Origin: Liolophura sinensis
Lineage: Eukaryota > Mollusca > Polyplacophora > Chitonida > Chitonidae
Direction of reading: 5' to 3'
DNA length: 64,000 nucleotides
Assembly: GCF_032854445.1 (NCBI RefSeq)
Contig: NC_088298.1
Span: forward strand, 15,675,504 to 15,739,503
Notes under the pieces: generated by a model
Databases searched by the model: none
The model's input: only the letters and a program-made list of their open reading frames with translations
What the model was told of the DNA's origin: nothing
Shown: piece by piece, positions 36,028-51,000 of the stretch
Numbering within the stretch: position 1 is the stretch's first letter
How the letters are laid out: each line of letters begins with the position of its first letter
Program-made: the position numbers and the translations under genes

Positions 36028-39000
36028 GTAAGGTTTTACTAATATTTTCTAATTGATAAGTTTTGATTTACGTGCATATTTTTTTTATGGGTCTATTGGT
36101 GAGAATTGTCAGAGGCCCATAGAGGCATGAGAAAAAGTTGAAGAAATTGCCGGAAGTGGTTTCACCCAAGGAAGAGGTGTCAGTGCGCTTAACGACATAG
36201 ACCTTGTGGTATTGTGAAATTTTAACTTCCTTTTGTTATGTTTTTTTTTTTTCAGTGTTTTGTTGGGATTTATATGTTATGATTATGGTTTGAATAAAAA
36301 TGTTAATTATGTTTAGAGTCATTTATTGTTCGTTTATTTTCGTGTTACGAAAGGTTATCGAATTTTGAGGCGTGATTTAGCTTACAGTTAAATGTGACAT
36401 ACCGGTCAGTACCTTGTGAACCTGTGATACGGTATGTAGCGAACAGATTTGCACCATGTAAGGTAGCATACGTTCATGTATTTAACAGATCCTAATAATA
36501 TTTACGCCTACTTTACAGCATTCAAGCACTTTGTTAGTCACCAAAATGTTGAAAAGAAAGAAGTTGTCAGGCGGCGAGTATGCCATTTGATCTTGACCCC
36601 AGTGCTACAGATAAGGGGCGTGCAGGCGTAAATGTGCTTAAAAATTAGATGATATGCTTCTAAAATTAAAACAGAGTGTACTGAATACGCATGACAATTT
36701 GTGTGTACGCTTAATTCCTGAAAGCTATATGGTATGTGCGAGATTTAAAGCAAACAGTCCTGTCAAAATTGAAAGTAGATCTCCAACTCAGTTTACGAGC
36801 ACGATGGTCTCCACGACGTGTTAGTTTTCAGAAACTTTAAGTTACAGCAAGGGCTCATGTACCATAACCCACAGTCGTGGAGAATGACTTGTAATATTTG
36901 TATTTGTGACATTCTCTAATGTTTACCGTGAAGAAGATGTAGCAAGGGTTAAAAAAATAATGGTGATTTGGGTTAATATATAGCAAGTTCTGGTACTACA
37001 TTAAATCGTCCTAATATTGCTCTCAATGTATGGTTTTAATTCTAAACCGATCGTCAGTTATTTATGCTATGTTAAAGTGTGATGGAGGGCCCAGTTTCCA
37101 ACGTGTACATGTATTGGGTGATTTCTGAGGAGAGAAGCTAATGCAGTGAAATGCAACAATCATGAGAACAGCTAGTGTTCAGAAACACTTTAGATTTATC
37201 CTGTATACTGCCAGTAAATAAAGCATAAATTATAAATTTTTGCCTTCTAATGGAGGCCTACATTTTGATTTAGCATAACAAGCGGATCATGTTTTGATCC
37301 CAAAACGGCAGTTGTTCGTGTGTACAGAAATGTATAAAAATTACCAGTCGCATTAGGCAAGCTACCGTAGTATGAAATAATACTGCAACCCCTGCTATCA
37401 AAACAAAATGAAAAGGTAAAGTTGTCAGTTAGTGAGTTCTTGTAATAAACCCAGTAGGCCTACAGGTTGAGGTGTAATAAATAAATGTAGGCCTGTGAGC
37501 GGCATTCAGATTCATTCCTCGTGAGGAAGAGCTGAAATAATTAATCTATTCTAGAATGTTATGACAAGTCGTAATTCTGGACAATCGACATGTACATACA
37601 TATACTTGTAGTCCTATATGTAACTACAAGAATCTCTGTACCAGTAGGTGTGTGTAGGCCTATACATGTATACACATGTATGCCTTTTGACTTTCTTGAC
37701 CCCCTTCACTCCGTCAACTTCGCACTTTCCAGGTGTATTGCTGGGGACCCAAAATAATGAAGTTTTGAGTATTTTCAAAAAACGTGTGCTCTGCAGTAGG
37801 CTTACCCCGTACACCGTCTCTTGGAAAAGTAGGGAGTACCGCACTACCTCTGAAAATTACCTGTAGGACTGCTTGATCCCTTGGGCTAGTGCCCAATAGT
37901 TGATCTTCCTAATTGCGTGAATGCCAACATACTTATAAAATCAAGTGTTTCATGGTCTCTTGAAGAAGTTATCTGTTAAATTGTGGAATGAGGTGTTGAT
38001 TATGCTTGCTATATGTGATGGACATTTGGATATAACTCTGAAAACATCGGAAAAAAAAAAAAAAAAGGTTGACAGATTGTGCACGTGTTTTATGTGTCCT
38101 TGCCTTATTTGTACTGTTGAGATACAACTATACAATGTAAGGACCAAACCTTCATATTGTATAACGATAAGTTGCCTTGATATCTTGCCTTGATCTGTAT
38201 AACGATATGTTGCCTTGATATCTTGCCTTGATCTGTATACCGATATGTCGCCTTAATATCTTGCCTTGATCTGTATAACGATATGTTGCCTTGATATCTT
38301 GCCTTGATCTGTATACCGATATGTCGCCTTGATATCTTGCCTTGATCTGTATAACGATATGTTGCCTTGATATCTTGCCTTGATCTGTATACCGATATGT
38401 TGCCTTGATCTGTATAACGATATGTCGCCTTGATATCTTGCCTTGATCTGTATAACGATATGTTGCCTTGATATCTTGCCTTGATCTGTATAACGATATG
38501 TCGCCTTGATATCTTGCCTTGATCTGTTGTCACATACGGCAGTGGCACAAGTAATGAAAATTTTCATGCTCACTAACCGGAACCAATAGAAATGGTAACG
38601 ACTTAGCTGAAAATAACTACATTTATTTATTTATTTGATTGGTGTTTTGCGCTGTGCTCATGAAAATGTGCACAGTATATTAAAATATAACGTTCTGATA
38701 CGATGCATTCTCTTCAAAGTCATGTTATAACGAGGTGGGGCCTGGTCCTCCATTACAGACAGAATAACTGATAGGCTCTTTGTTGGTGGAGAATACCAAT
38801 GAATTGTACTAGAAGACAATTGGTCACTAGTTACGAGAAAAGTAAAAATAGAAGAACAGTAGTAAACCCATTTCACAGGCCTTGGGCATTAGTTATCAGA
38901 TTTTTGGGCCGTTCTTAAGAAAAATCATTGTTGACGTAACCTAATCCTTTTAGAAAAAAAAATGGGGTTAGTCTTTTTTTTTATATATTTTAAAAATATT

Positions 39001-42000
39001 TTATTGTTTTATTTTATGATTTCTTTTATGCTTTTATTATGAGTTCACCTGGTAGAATTGTCTTTATTGCCCATAATATTTCCCAGACATTGTGAAAATT
39101 CCAGGATGTCCTTCAGGAACCTGTATTTGTTGTAGTAACTGCCTCATTCATGACAGGATGTCTTACCTACGTGTACTGTACATATATTTGCTTTCATGGG
39201 TACCTGTTTCTTCTGAAATTTTGGGGCACCTGTCTTGCTCATTTTAGCCAGTATATATGTAATTGTAGCAGGAATATTGGGTTCTCACATGGTTAGACCA
39301 TCTAATTAACAACATACTGATATCTATACTTTTCCAAAAGGCTGGTGAAGAAATGTAATATTATACTTTCAACAGTATTCTGTCTCAAAAATTAGAAGAA
39401 TTAGGGTACGTCTACACACCCTCTGATACTTAATAGCGAGATAGATCCTAGTTACTCAATTCTGAAGTTAATGCAAACATAAAGTCTTGACTCCGGTTTA
39501 GTGAATTGAACGGATTGATTAAAATGCTTTCATTCAGCGTTTAAACCCTGTTTATTGCTGAGTGGCAATATATGTCCGTAATTCGATCCTCTCCATCGGG
39601 GTGTTGACAAATAAGGAGCAACTTGTGGCTTTGTTCAGGTAAAACTAGTGAGTTTCCTGTAGGTGTGGTCGCTTTCCCCAGGTGTAAACAAGGTTTGTTA
39701 GCCTGTGACAAATACTGGAAGAAGCCCTTTTATTATTTTCGAGAGTAAAACCCTGGAAAAGTATATATGTACTTAAAGCCAGTTACCAGGCTGAGAAATT
39801 ATGTAATGTATTGTATGTATCAAAATCTACACCTGGAAAGGGCAACTATAGCTAAATTTCGGAAAGCCAGCACTGCGAAATATCTTTATACCTCAAGCAC
39901 TCGCTCACTCACTCCTTGGCCTATGGTTAATGTACCAGGGCGGTGCAGTGACCCAGGAACCTCTCACCAATGCAGTCTCTGTGAGTCCCATGTCCAGCTC
40001 ATGCTAACTTCCTCTCAGTTCGTATGAGGGAAGCTGTGCCAGCAGCCTGCGGATGGTTGAGAGTTTCCCTCATAATGCTTGCTGTCATAGTACAAGGGAA
40101 ATATTCTTGAGTACGGCATAAAACACCAATCAAATAAATTGTAGTGTAGTTTGTTATAATGTGAGAGAGGTTTAGTACAGCATGACCTAATCAGGACAGT
40201 GTACTAATGGATATGTCTATTAAAGGAATAGCCCTGATGTATTGCCTGCCTATCAAATTGTCTGGCACTTAACTTGTACATGTATCTATTATTAGCTAAA
40301 CAACTGGGCCCTAGCTTTGTGTCTGCGCTTATTTTTACTCTGATGATGTATTGCCTAAGGCAGTGAGAGCAAAGTACATGTACGAATTAGTATAAATTTG
40401 TTATCCTTTTTTTTTTTTAAGGTGACCTACTTACGGAAGATTTATGAATTGAATGCATACAACTGTGAGAGACAATCATCTGTGAGAGAATTATCTCCCT
40501 TGTTTAATGACTTTTTCAGTTGATGGTTATTGTTGAAATATTGTGCTAGACATCTTGAAAAGTTGGATGGAATATATATAAGTCTGAGAGAATTTAGTAG
40601 GCAGTGTGAATGTACAATTAGCAGACATACATACACATAAAAAGAACCTACAAAAACACATCACTTAAGAAGTTTGGAAAGGATCAGTTGTCTTAATAAT
40701 CAGAAATGTTTATTATTGATATCACTTTGATTCTTCATAGTTCAGATATCTATGAGAGAGTTTTGCGATATTTATTTACTGTTGCAAACTCCAATTCTTG
40801 CTCACAGATGTTGGCGCACTTCAGTTCTTGCACACTTTAAATCTTTAACACTACCCTATTTCTTCTAAATTTTAGGTCACCTGGTCTGCTCAATTTAGCC
40901 AATATATATGTAATTCTAACAGGAATATTGAGTTTATTTTTTCTCACATGGTTAGACCATCTAATTAACAACATACCTATATCTTTACTTTCCCAAAAGG
41001 CTGGTAAAGAAATGTAATATTCTATTTTCAACACTGCTAACACCTGTCTCAAATTTTAGAAGAATTAGGGTACTTATAGCACATTTTTCTGTCCTTACCT
41101 GCAGAGTTTTGCACACTTTAATTCGTGCACACTTATTGTCACACACTTTTTTGTACACTCATTCTGGCACCCTTCAATTCTTGTACACTAGTTCTCTCAG
41201 AATGTGATTCTTGCACACTAAATGTCTCACACTTTGTCTCACACTTTAATTCTTGCACACTGACTCTTACACACTTCAGTACTTACACACTTATTATTGC
41301 ACAAAGCATTTCTTGCACATTGATCATTGTGACAAATAAATGACAGATAAATATGCAATTTTGTCAGCATACTACTAAATGCTCCATGGTGATATACCCC
41401 ATACTGTTTCTTGTACATTGAGATCCTACAAAAGTACATTCATGGGTTTACGTATTAAAGCACGATGTCCTAGAATGAGGACGAATTTGTTTACAAATGC
41501 AAATTAGCAGCAAATGACTGCATGTGGATGTAGAGTAAGTGGTGTTGAGTGTCAGTCGTATGAGGCTTTGCATATCCAGGGTGGTACATCCATATAAGAT
41601 TAGGGATTCAGGTCAAGTGTCCAGAGCCTGATGGTAAGTGTGAAACTCATATGTACGTGTACATAGCATCACTGAAGAAAAACAATCTAGATTCATGCAT
41701 TGCCCTTTCCAAGGGGAGTGTGCATGATATGCTGTCCCCCCCCCCTACCCCCCGAAAAAAATTGAGGATATTTCAGTTTGTGTTTATGTTTCCTTAAAAT
41801 GCAGTTTATAAAAATGTTAACCAGCAAGGCATTCAGCTGTTTACAGTGTGATATGCAAATCCTCGAAGCAGGCCAGTACTGTGCAGGCTTTTACAAGACA
41901 TGCTTGTGAATCAAGTTGGGGTGCATTTGCGAAATTTGCACAAAAACTTGTCCGTCAAGTTTCTTTATATATGATTGGTTAAATCACGGGTAAAACTTGT

Positions 42001-42058
42001 CCGAACATCATTTGCTTTCTTCAGATGTGTCAGTGTTGCTGATAAGGGGTTCATCTTG

Positions 42059-42096
<38 letters not shown>

Positions 42097-45000
42097 CAAA
42101 TGTACATTGAATATTAATAATTTTGGCTCATTTAATATGTGTGTACACTAAAAATACCTCTTACTTGTTCGGGTCGGGGGTTGGGGGCTTCCTGTCTGGC
42201 CATACATGAGAAGCTCTGCTAGCAGTCTGTGGATGGTTTTGGGTCGATATTCTTGAGTAGATAAATGCTTTCTTTAGAGTATAAAGTATTTTTGTGTAAT
42301 AGCCTGGTCTCCAACCAATTTCTTAACCAGTTACATTTTAGCTTGCTATTCACACGTACATGCGTAATGTATACATGTAAACGGGGAAGTTGTTAAACTT
42401 TAAGATCTGTATAAAAGCATTATTTTACTATTAGTTTAGATCTGACTCCCATAAATTCAACTCTCATGATCCCCCATTATAACTGGACACTCAGGTGTAT
42501 GACTGTGTAGTATCAAAATAAATGAATATATATATAAATTTATAATGCTCATGATTGCTCGATGTTCCTCCACCTGTGCGATAGCCGGTTTCAAGCTGTC
42601 TGAAAACTCATCATTCTGTTCTGTTACACTGCAGTGAACTACGCTGTATGTCATTGCTTTGCAAGAGCATCCATATATACATGGAGATTCATCGAAGTAT
42701 TGCAGGAAATAACAAAAGAGCACACCATACAGACCAACTTGTGTTTGGGGGGCAATGCACGTTCCCTATTAATGAGTATAATGTTGTCATTTGTGCTAGA
42801 AGAAAAAAGACAAATTAGGACATTTTAACCTTTATTATTGTCAGTAATTAAGAATATTTATAAGAAACTATTACACAATGGATACTTGTTTATTGCGTTA
42901 TGTAATTTTGCAAAAATTAAAAAAAACTACATTTTTTCGAGGTAATATGGTAATAATGGAGATGGTTAATATGTGTTCTATTTGTTGGACTCTGGCAGTA
43001 GGTGGATAGGTATTTCCCGTGTTGCATAATTAACTGCTGATGAGTTTTTTTCTTTTCTTCACTTACATGGATTAATTCAGATAAACAATGGACGGATCAA
43101 CCTTTATCATGTTTTTTTGTGTTTAAACAATGCAGACATTATTCTCCTTTGTTTTAGCTGAAATGAATGAAAATCCGGGTTGATAATTTCAGTTCAAATT
43201 CACCGTCTGTAGACAAAGTGGTTTGCTCCACTGACCTCATGGAGACGTTTACTGTGAATATACATGTATATAATTCATAGGTCATGGGAGGGTCCATTAT
43301 TGATGAAGGGCAAGACTTACCTTCTCAGCCTTATTGTTTTATTTATCTTATTCTAAAGACTTTAAGGAGCATGTTTTTTTAAAACATCACTGGATGCTGT
43401 AAGTTGGCATCATTTCCTGAGCATTTCCCATGATTTTCATGATTCGGGAAAATGTGCGCTTATATCCTCTTTTGTATTAAAGTCTCAATGGACAGGAAAT
43501 AATGGAATAGCAGCCTGTTGATGGACAGGAAGTGACAACTGCTAAACATGCACATACTTCTGTATCTGCTCTACCTCTGACATGACAAACTTGCCTGTAA
43601 ACGAGAAATATAGAATTTTATTTTGAACAAGTATATTGTCCTGTAAGTGGACTTCTGAGTTGATCAGTACTCATCTGGTTGTAAGTTAGGGGTGTGTTCT
43701 TCGAATGCCTACTTAAGAGAGTAACACACTGGCTGTTGTTGTTGTTGATGCAGATGGTTATCTCGAGTGAGACTGGTAAGTACAATGTACACGTGGATGT
43801 AGCCATTGGTATATATTATAAAATTGAATCCTACCTGGAATTTTATAGCTATTATAAATGTATAATCAGCATTTCAAACACAGGTATGTGAATATTTAGT
43901 CAGAAAATATTTTCCACTTTAGAGTTTATGAAATTTGAAAATGATCCATGTTATTATAGATATGTAATAGGTGTATGTAGGTATAAATACATGCTGTACA
44001 AATATTTTTTTACCCTATTTCTAAGATAATTTTTAACTTGATGTATATTCCTTACTTACAAACTAAACACAGAATACATTACAGTTTTAAAAATCTTGAA
44101 TTTTTAATAGTCATTTGATTTTTACAAAAAAGAAAAAAAAATTACCAATAGAAATTGTAGATTCCTTTGACGGAAAAAAAAATGTAACATTTTTAAATGA
44201 ATGTGTTGTTGAAAATCCTACAAGTGTCAGTAAGCAAACCAAAATTCAGGGCTGAACATTAAAATTCCAATCCGGTTCTGAATTGTTGTACATGTGATTG
44301 TTTTCTAGGGCACCTGAAACTCTATGGTCATAACACTGTTCGTGTTGATAGAGCCACCTGAAAACTTAAAATGTGCGAAAATTCATCTTTTTTTCTTCAC
44401 TATATTTCTGGCAATTCCATACCAGACGAGTGTTTACCAACTGTACTCTCTGTACACTTTTAAAATCTTGCGGCTAAATTTTTCAGGCACCCTTACATGT
44501 GTTAAAAAAAACAAAAAAAAAAGAAAAAACAGAAAAAAAAAACAAATGCTGTTTGAGGAAAACTTTTTAGTATGTTTACTTTTCTTGTAATGTAATGTGA
44601 TACAGGGGAGGGCTCGCTGTGCGTGTTTATACATCGACTTGTGAACATGTCATTCTGCGGTAGAAATAGACACCTACACCCTCGTGTTATGTATAGACTA
44701 AGCACGCTCACCTGTGGACTGCCCCTCGTTAAGGAAGGCTCTTACCTGTTCAGGTCAGATTCACCCATTATTTCCTCACTGGCGAGTAGTTTTCACTGGC
44801 ATCGTGTCTCAGTGAATGTACATGTTTTTTGGGGGGGGGTTCACGTGCTTAAAAACTTTTATCACGTTATCAAACATAGAAATATTGGACAGGAAGTTGT
44901 GTTGTGTTTTTCTTTGGTTTGTCAAAGATTGCTATTTGCAAAGTGAGTTTTTACACTTTAATCATCCTTAAAATAATACTTGCACGGAATGTAGCAATAA

Positions 45001-48000
45001 ATATATAAAGTACACCTGTCTGTCCTTGATTTATTTTTTTTTTTTTTTTGTTGGTACAGAGATTTTATCTAAACACATGCAACTTTTCAGATGTTGGATT
45101 GAATAATATTTGGACTTGCAGCAATACAAAATAAAATTTATCTTTCTGTTAATATGTACCAACCTGGTAATAAAATGTTACGTTGTCACTTACTTGATAC
45201 TTTTGATATGAAGAGGTTAATTGGTCAGGAGATATCATTATCTGAAATGTTATGTAAGACTCCCCTCCCTCCAGACAAATATTACCACTTGTCAAAAATA
45301 GAAGTGGGGGAAAAAAAAAAAAAACACTTTGGAATCTCTAACTATTTCAACAAATATGTGACCCTGTCGTGAAATCTGGTTATGTCAGTTTAACAAAGTT
45401 TTTCATAAGGCAAGTGATTCTCACGTACCAACATCCTCCTGTGGCTAATTTGTCTCATTCTCGTCCTTCGTCTCAGCAAGGAAACATCATAACTGACCAG
45501 GAAGGAGGCCTGTCCTCATGTTATACAGGTAGAGGCACTAACGAGTTTTTCAGGTAGCGCGCAACATACCTGGATAGGTGGATTTGGTATGGATGATATT
45601 GTCATGTCAAACTGGCATGTGGGATTTTAAACATTTTTATTTGTTATAAAGGTGAAAAGTGTGATACTGCATGTATATATTGAGTTCAGGTAAGATGCTT
45701 GTCCGATGGTTTGGTAGAAAATTATGAAATTATATTAATGAAATTGTTTTGCTTATAGAAATTATAAATCATAATGCCCCGATTCTTCAAACTTTCAGTC
45801 CACTAAACAAAAAATGTTTGCTTCTTTACGGATAATTTTACATTGTGGTTTGACAAGCAGGAAGTTACACGAATTCTTAACATGCATTGGTGCAGGCCAA
45901 GTTAAATTCCCTAATGACTTGTATTGTGAAAAAAATATATATGGAAAATTGAAAATTTTTTTTTGAATTTGAGAATTTTGGATATTAAGAACGTGAATGC
46001 ATGGGCCTGTCTGGATGAACAGTAGATAAGCAGTTCACATGTTCAAATTTAATATTATGCGTCACTTCACATCACATATTTTCCTTTGCTGCACTCACTG
46101 TCTTGTCGGGAAGCAGAAATACCACAAAATACATAGTTGCTTTGATAGAAAGGTGAGAAAATTTTAAGAGTTTCATCTTGTTTTTTTTGGAACAGCTGAC
46201 TTCAAGATATTTTTGTGTGGGATAAGACAAATTTATGTGAGTTTATGTATTTTGTTTTGTAAACAGTTTGTTGACTTAATAGAATTATGAAATCAATTCA
46301 CTGACCCTTGTTATCTTAACATTTTGTTTAACTTTAAAAAAAAAGTATTGAAGTTTTGATTTTGTCATTTATTTTTTTACTACTATAGGTTAATTCATTT
46401 GTTTATTGAGCTTAATATGATTGAACATTTTCATTTCAGTCTTGTAATTATCATCTGTGAAGCTGTTCTTTTGCAAATTCTTTTGAAGGCTTCACATATA
46501 ATACATGCATAATCAATGTATATGATTGCTAACAAATTAGAGGTGTAATGTTATATAAAATATTAAAAGTGCACAGTAAATACAAAAATATCACATCTTC
46601 AACCTTTTTGCATGTTTGTCAGGTGTATATTCAGGTATATTCTGGAGGGGTTATTTTGTGTACACTGATAAAATGACAGTTTTTGTGAAACCCTGAAATT
46701 GGCCAAACCAACCAATTTACTTTTGTCCCCATACTCAAATTACAAATATTCATAAATTGCTCTGAAAGAACAAGAAAGAAGAGTTAAGTACAATTGATTA
46801 ACAAAGTTTTGTGAAAGTGGACCCAGTTTTGATTCCTATAGATATTCTGCCCTTCTGCATTAGGTAGTGGGTTGTGGAACCTGCGGGGAATTCCCAGTGA
46901 TGGGGTTTCCCCGCCTCAACTGTTTTCGTCTGTGTTAGTGGCTACATTCAAGTGAGTGACCCATCGGCACATAGAGGTGGTGTTAGGCCCATAGGGGTGG
47001 TGTTATATGACGTTTGTTAGGGAGCATTTGTTTGCCTCTTATATAGCACATTGAACCTTCTCTTTGGGTGAAAACCTATGATTCCCATGTGGGAAAGTTG
47101 GTCAGTTTTGTGCCAAAGGTGGGTGGTTTATTCCGATCACACAGGTTTCTGTCCTCCATAAACCTGGCTGCAGCCGTCATAAAAGTGCGAAATTTCTTAC
47201 TAAAGTCAACACCATGCAGTCAGATAAATAATTAATTTCAAGGATGGGAATTTTCAGCTGATTTGAGATAATCAAGAGTTTCAAAGTGTTACATGAAGTT
47301 TGCTACAGAGCTGGAGGTCAGCTAGTAAAAAAAATGAATTTCTACAGATTTAGATGGAAAAGATTCTCTTTCCTGATGATTAAATTAAAGTACACATTTC
47401 ATTGCATAACTACTCTTAAAGTGGCGATCAAGTACACGCTCACCAGTGGACTGCCCCTCGTTAAGGAAGGCTCTTACCAGCTCAGGTCAAATTCACCCAT
47501 TATTTCCTCACTGGCGAGTAGTTTTCACTGGCATCGTGTCTCAGTGAATGTACATGTTTTTTTGGGGGGGTTTCACTTGCTTAAAAACTTTTATCACGTT
47601 ATCAAACATAGAAATATTGGACAGGAAGTTGTGTTGTGTTTTTCTTTGGTTTGTCAAAGATTGCTATTTGCAAAGTGAGTTTTTACACTTTAATCATCCT
47701 TAAAATAATACTTGCACGAAATGTAGCAATAAATATATAAAGTACACCTGTCTGTCCTTGATTTATTTTTTTTTTTTGGTATGGAGGTTTTATCTAAGAC
47801 ACATGCAACTTTTCAGATGTTGGATTGAATAATATTTTATGACTGCTCAGATACAAAAATAAATTTCTGCACATTTTGATGGAAAAGATTCTCTTTCCTG
47901 ATAATTAAATTAAAGTACACAATTCATTGCTTAACTACTCTTAAAGTGGCAGTGAAGTACAAGCCAAACCAGCTAACTATCAGTAGAGTAAAGGCCGATG

Positions 48001-51000
48001 ATCCTCATATAAGTTGTTTTCAAATTTGTAAGTTTGTTAGACTCAGCTGATAATTAATCTTTGCCAGTACTGTTTAATTTGGGTCATCCTGTAAACAGTG
48101 TTGGTTGTTTATGGTGGTTCTAAGGGTAGAGCCTGTGGACTTCCGATAAGCCTGGGTAAATGCTGACACAATTAAGCTATCTTTCATTGGGTGGTAGTAA
48201 AATGAAAATACGTGGGTTGCTGGGATTCTTGGCGATGAACTCTGAGAACTTGGAGATACCTGTTTGTTACCCTTGAACTTGTGTTGAACTAAACTTGATA
48301 GTTTTGAAAGAAGACTTTGAGTTTGATACTTGGCTATTTTTGGTAACGTTCAAGTCTGGGCCTACCTATCTTTGTGTTTATGGTTTTTTTTTTGTTTGAT
48401 ACAAGGTCATTGTCCTCTTACGCAATGTATATGTAATTATGCTCTGGTGCCTGCATCCAAGAGGAGATTTTTATCTCCAGTGGAAATTTTGAAATTGGAT
48501 ACATGTAGGTATACTCCAGGAGAATTGGAAGTTTTTTATACATCAGATTTAAGTAATTTTGTAGAAATACTCTGTCCTGCTGTAGAAATGGAATGTGAAA
48601 GGGTATTGCATGATCTTAAAAGTTTCAAAAGAATTCAAAATTTTGCTTACATTTATATTAGTATACCTGTAGCAATACTTATAAGGTGAGATATGCAGGT
48701 GTCATTTGCTTCATTCTATGGACATGCCTATTGTCGCAAAAATTCAGCATTAAATTGTGTCATTGATCTTTGTATAAGATGACGTGAAATCCTGCTATTG
48801 CTGATTCTGCATGTATTTAATGAGGATTTCTTTATAGGAATGCTCATTCCCTACCAGTTCATTACAGATTGCCACTTGGTATTGATTTCAGCCAATCACA
48901 GTCTTAAGTTTCCAAGTTACAAAATGAACTCTATCCTATATGAAAGTAATGTATATGGCTGCACTGACTGTATATTCATGTGGCTGTATATGAAGGATGT
49001 AAAACATGTTTCGTACATTTTGGAGCACCTCTGAGGACATTGCATGTTATGTTTTTACATCTTAATTGACATATATAAGTGTGTAGTAATTGGTTATGAA
49101 TTATATAATAGTATAATCAATGAAACATTTTTTTCTGAGATATTTCTAGTGTAATAGGGCTCACCAGCCTTCTACAAAGGGAAGCAAATCTTGTAACTGA
49201 TAAAGCAGCAGTGCCCTCTATCTATTTGAATAACAATGTCAGCTTTTATTATTCATGATTACTGGTGGTGGTGTTGAAATCAGTGGTATTGTTATTTAAT
49301 TAAGTAGAGGGCACTGCTGTTTTATCAGATACAAGATTTGCTTCCCTTTGTAGAGGGCTGGCGGACCCCATTACTGCCCTTCTGTATAATTGGAATATTC
49401 TTGAGTACGATGTAAAACAACATTTAAATAAGAAAATTCGTAATACTAGTAATAATAATAGATGCACATTTATTATAATATTAATTAAACTCAAAATTTG
49501 ACCTAATAAATAGCACTAATTCTTTAACCTGACGTCTGGAGGTGTGGTGCTTGTATATCCTGTTTAGTGTTGTCAATTATTGTTTGCTAGTGACGACTTG
49601 TGACTATAAATTTGGCTGGCCCAAGGTACATGTTTATTGTTCTGTTAGAGTCATACGAGTGCATGAATGAGGTCGGCTGATTTCTTTTCGCGCATGTGAA
49701 AGGATTTAGGGCAAATAAGAGGTGTGGCAATAACATATTCTGTATCTATTTCTTCTCCAGTTGCAGTCATGAGTTTCATGTGATAAATATGTGTAGGGTT
49801 AAATGTATGTACTGGTATTTAAAACTTTTTTACTTTAAAACTTTACATTTTTAGGATATAGGAGCCTCTCACCAATGCTGTCACTGTTATGTTCAAGACC
49901 AGCTCATGCTGGCTTCCTCTCCGGCTGTACGTGGGAAGGTCTGTCAGCAACCTGCGGGTGGTAGTGGGTTTCCTCCCACCATAATGCTGGCTGCCGTTGT
50001 ATAAGTGAAATATTCTTGAATACGGCGTAAATCACCAATCAAATAAATAAATAAAATTACATTTTTAGTTTTCTCGCATGATCATTACTAAGATTTTCAT
50101 ATGCAAAATAGCCTCCAAGCATCTAACCCACCCACCTTGTCTGAACTGAACTCAAAATGCCCTTTATAATCTAGTCAGTAATGTTTACTTCTCAAGTTCA
50201 CCTTGTGATGTAAACTTCCTAAAAGATTGTTTAAAATTAAAAGAAAAAAAAAAAGCAAATTCCATTGCGTAGCCGTTAAAATTTCACGAGGCAGCTCAAG
50301 CATTTGCTAGCAGACACTGTTTGTTTATTTTGATGTACATGTTGCAGGTATGGTGAAAAAGAAAAACAATTTTAAGAGAATGTTCAGCTCAGGTGAGAGA
50401 TTAGTAGAATATTTACGCAAGTGTAATTGCCAGCAGAGGAGCAAAACATAGGGCTGTACCTGTTGGTCTGTACCTGTTGGTCAAGCCGGTACTTTTATAT
50501 TTACGACAGGTGATCATAGTCTTAATCCAGTCTATCTCCGGGAGGAGAAGACTTAAGCCTGTCTCTCCCCAGGAGGGGAAGACTTAACGAGTGAAAATGT
50601 ACCTGACACAAACAAACAGACTTTTACAATACGGATATTCGTCCGGCTGGGTTAGCTCCGGCTCCTTCTCCCCAGCATTTGAAGAATTTCCGTAAGCTCC
50701 GGGTTTGGGTGCATAGTTTGTTGTTCTTGTAAGATTTTTATCTGGATTACATTTAACACCTGTCCAGTGGACTGTAAACAGGTGAGGGAATTTGACAGGT
50801 ACATAGAGTAGTTGTGACACTTGTATGATAACAGCTTTATCACTTGTGCAGATACCGTATTTCACGTAGCAGTTTTCAGGTGACACATTTTGCTTGATTC
50901 TTATTGATTCAGCCACTTTATAGGGCTTCAAATTAAGGGCTTTTTTGTGAATTTGATAAATTTTGTTATCGGAAATATAGAGTTGCTATCAAAAGTGTGA

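Noticed and set aside
38105-38573. Minus-strand 147- and 106-codon open frames
   Set aside because: Confined to the 38-bp minisatellite within an intron.
44623-47678. Shared ~80-codon frame in the R2 repeat pair as a gene
   Set aside because: Similarity is expected from recent duplication and extends beyond the frame, so conservation is not evidence of coding.
48330-48689. 119-codon open frame starting [15 protein letters not shown]
   Set aside because: Composition is not unlike protein, but there is no recognised domain, no flanking splice sites in phase with the gene, and it sits in the large intron. Could be a relic; not enough to annotate.
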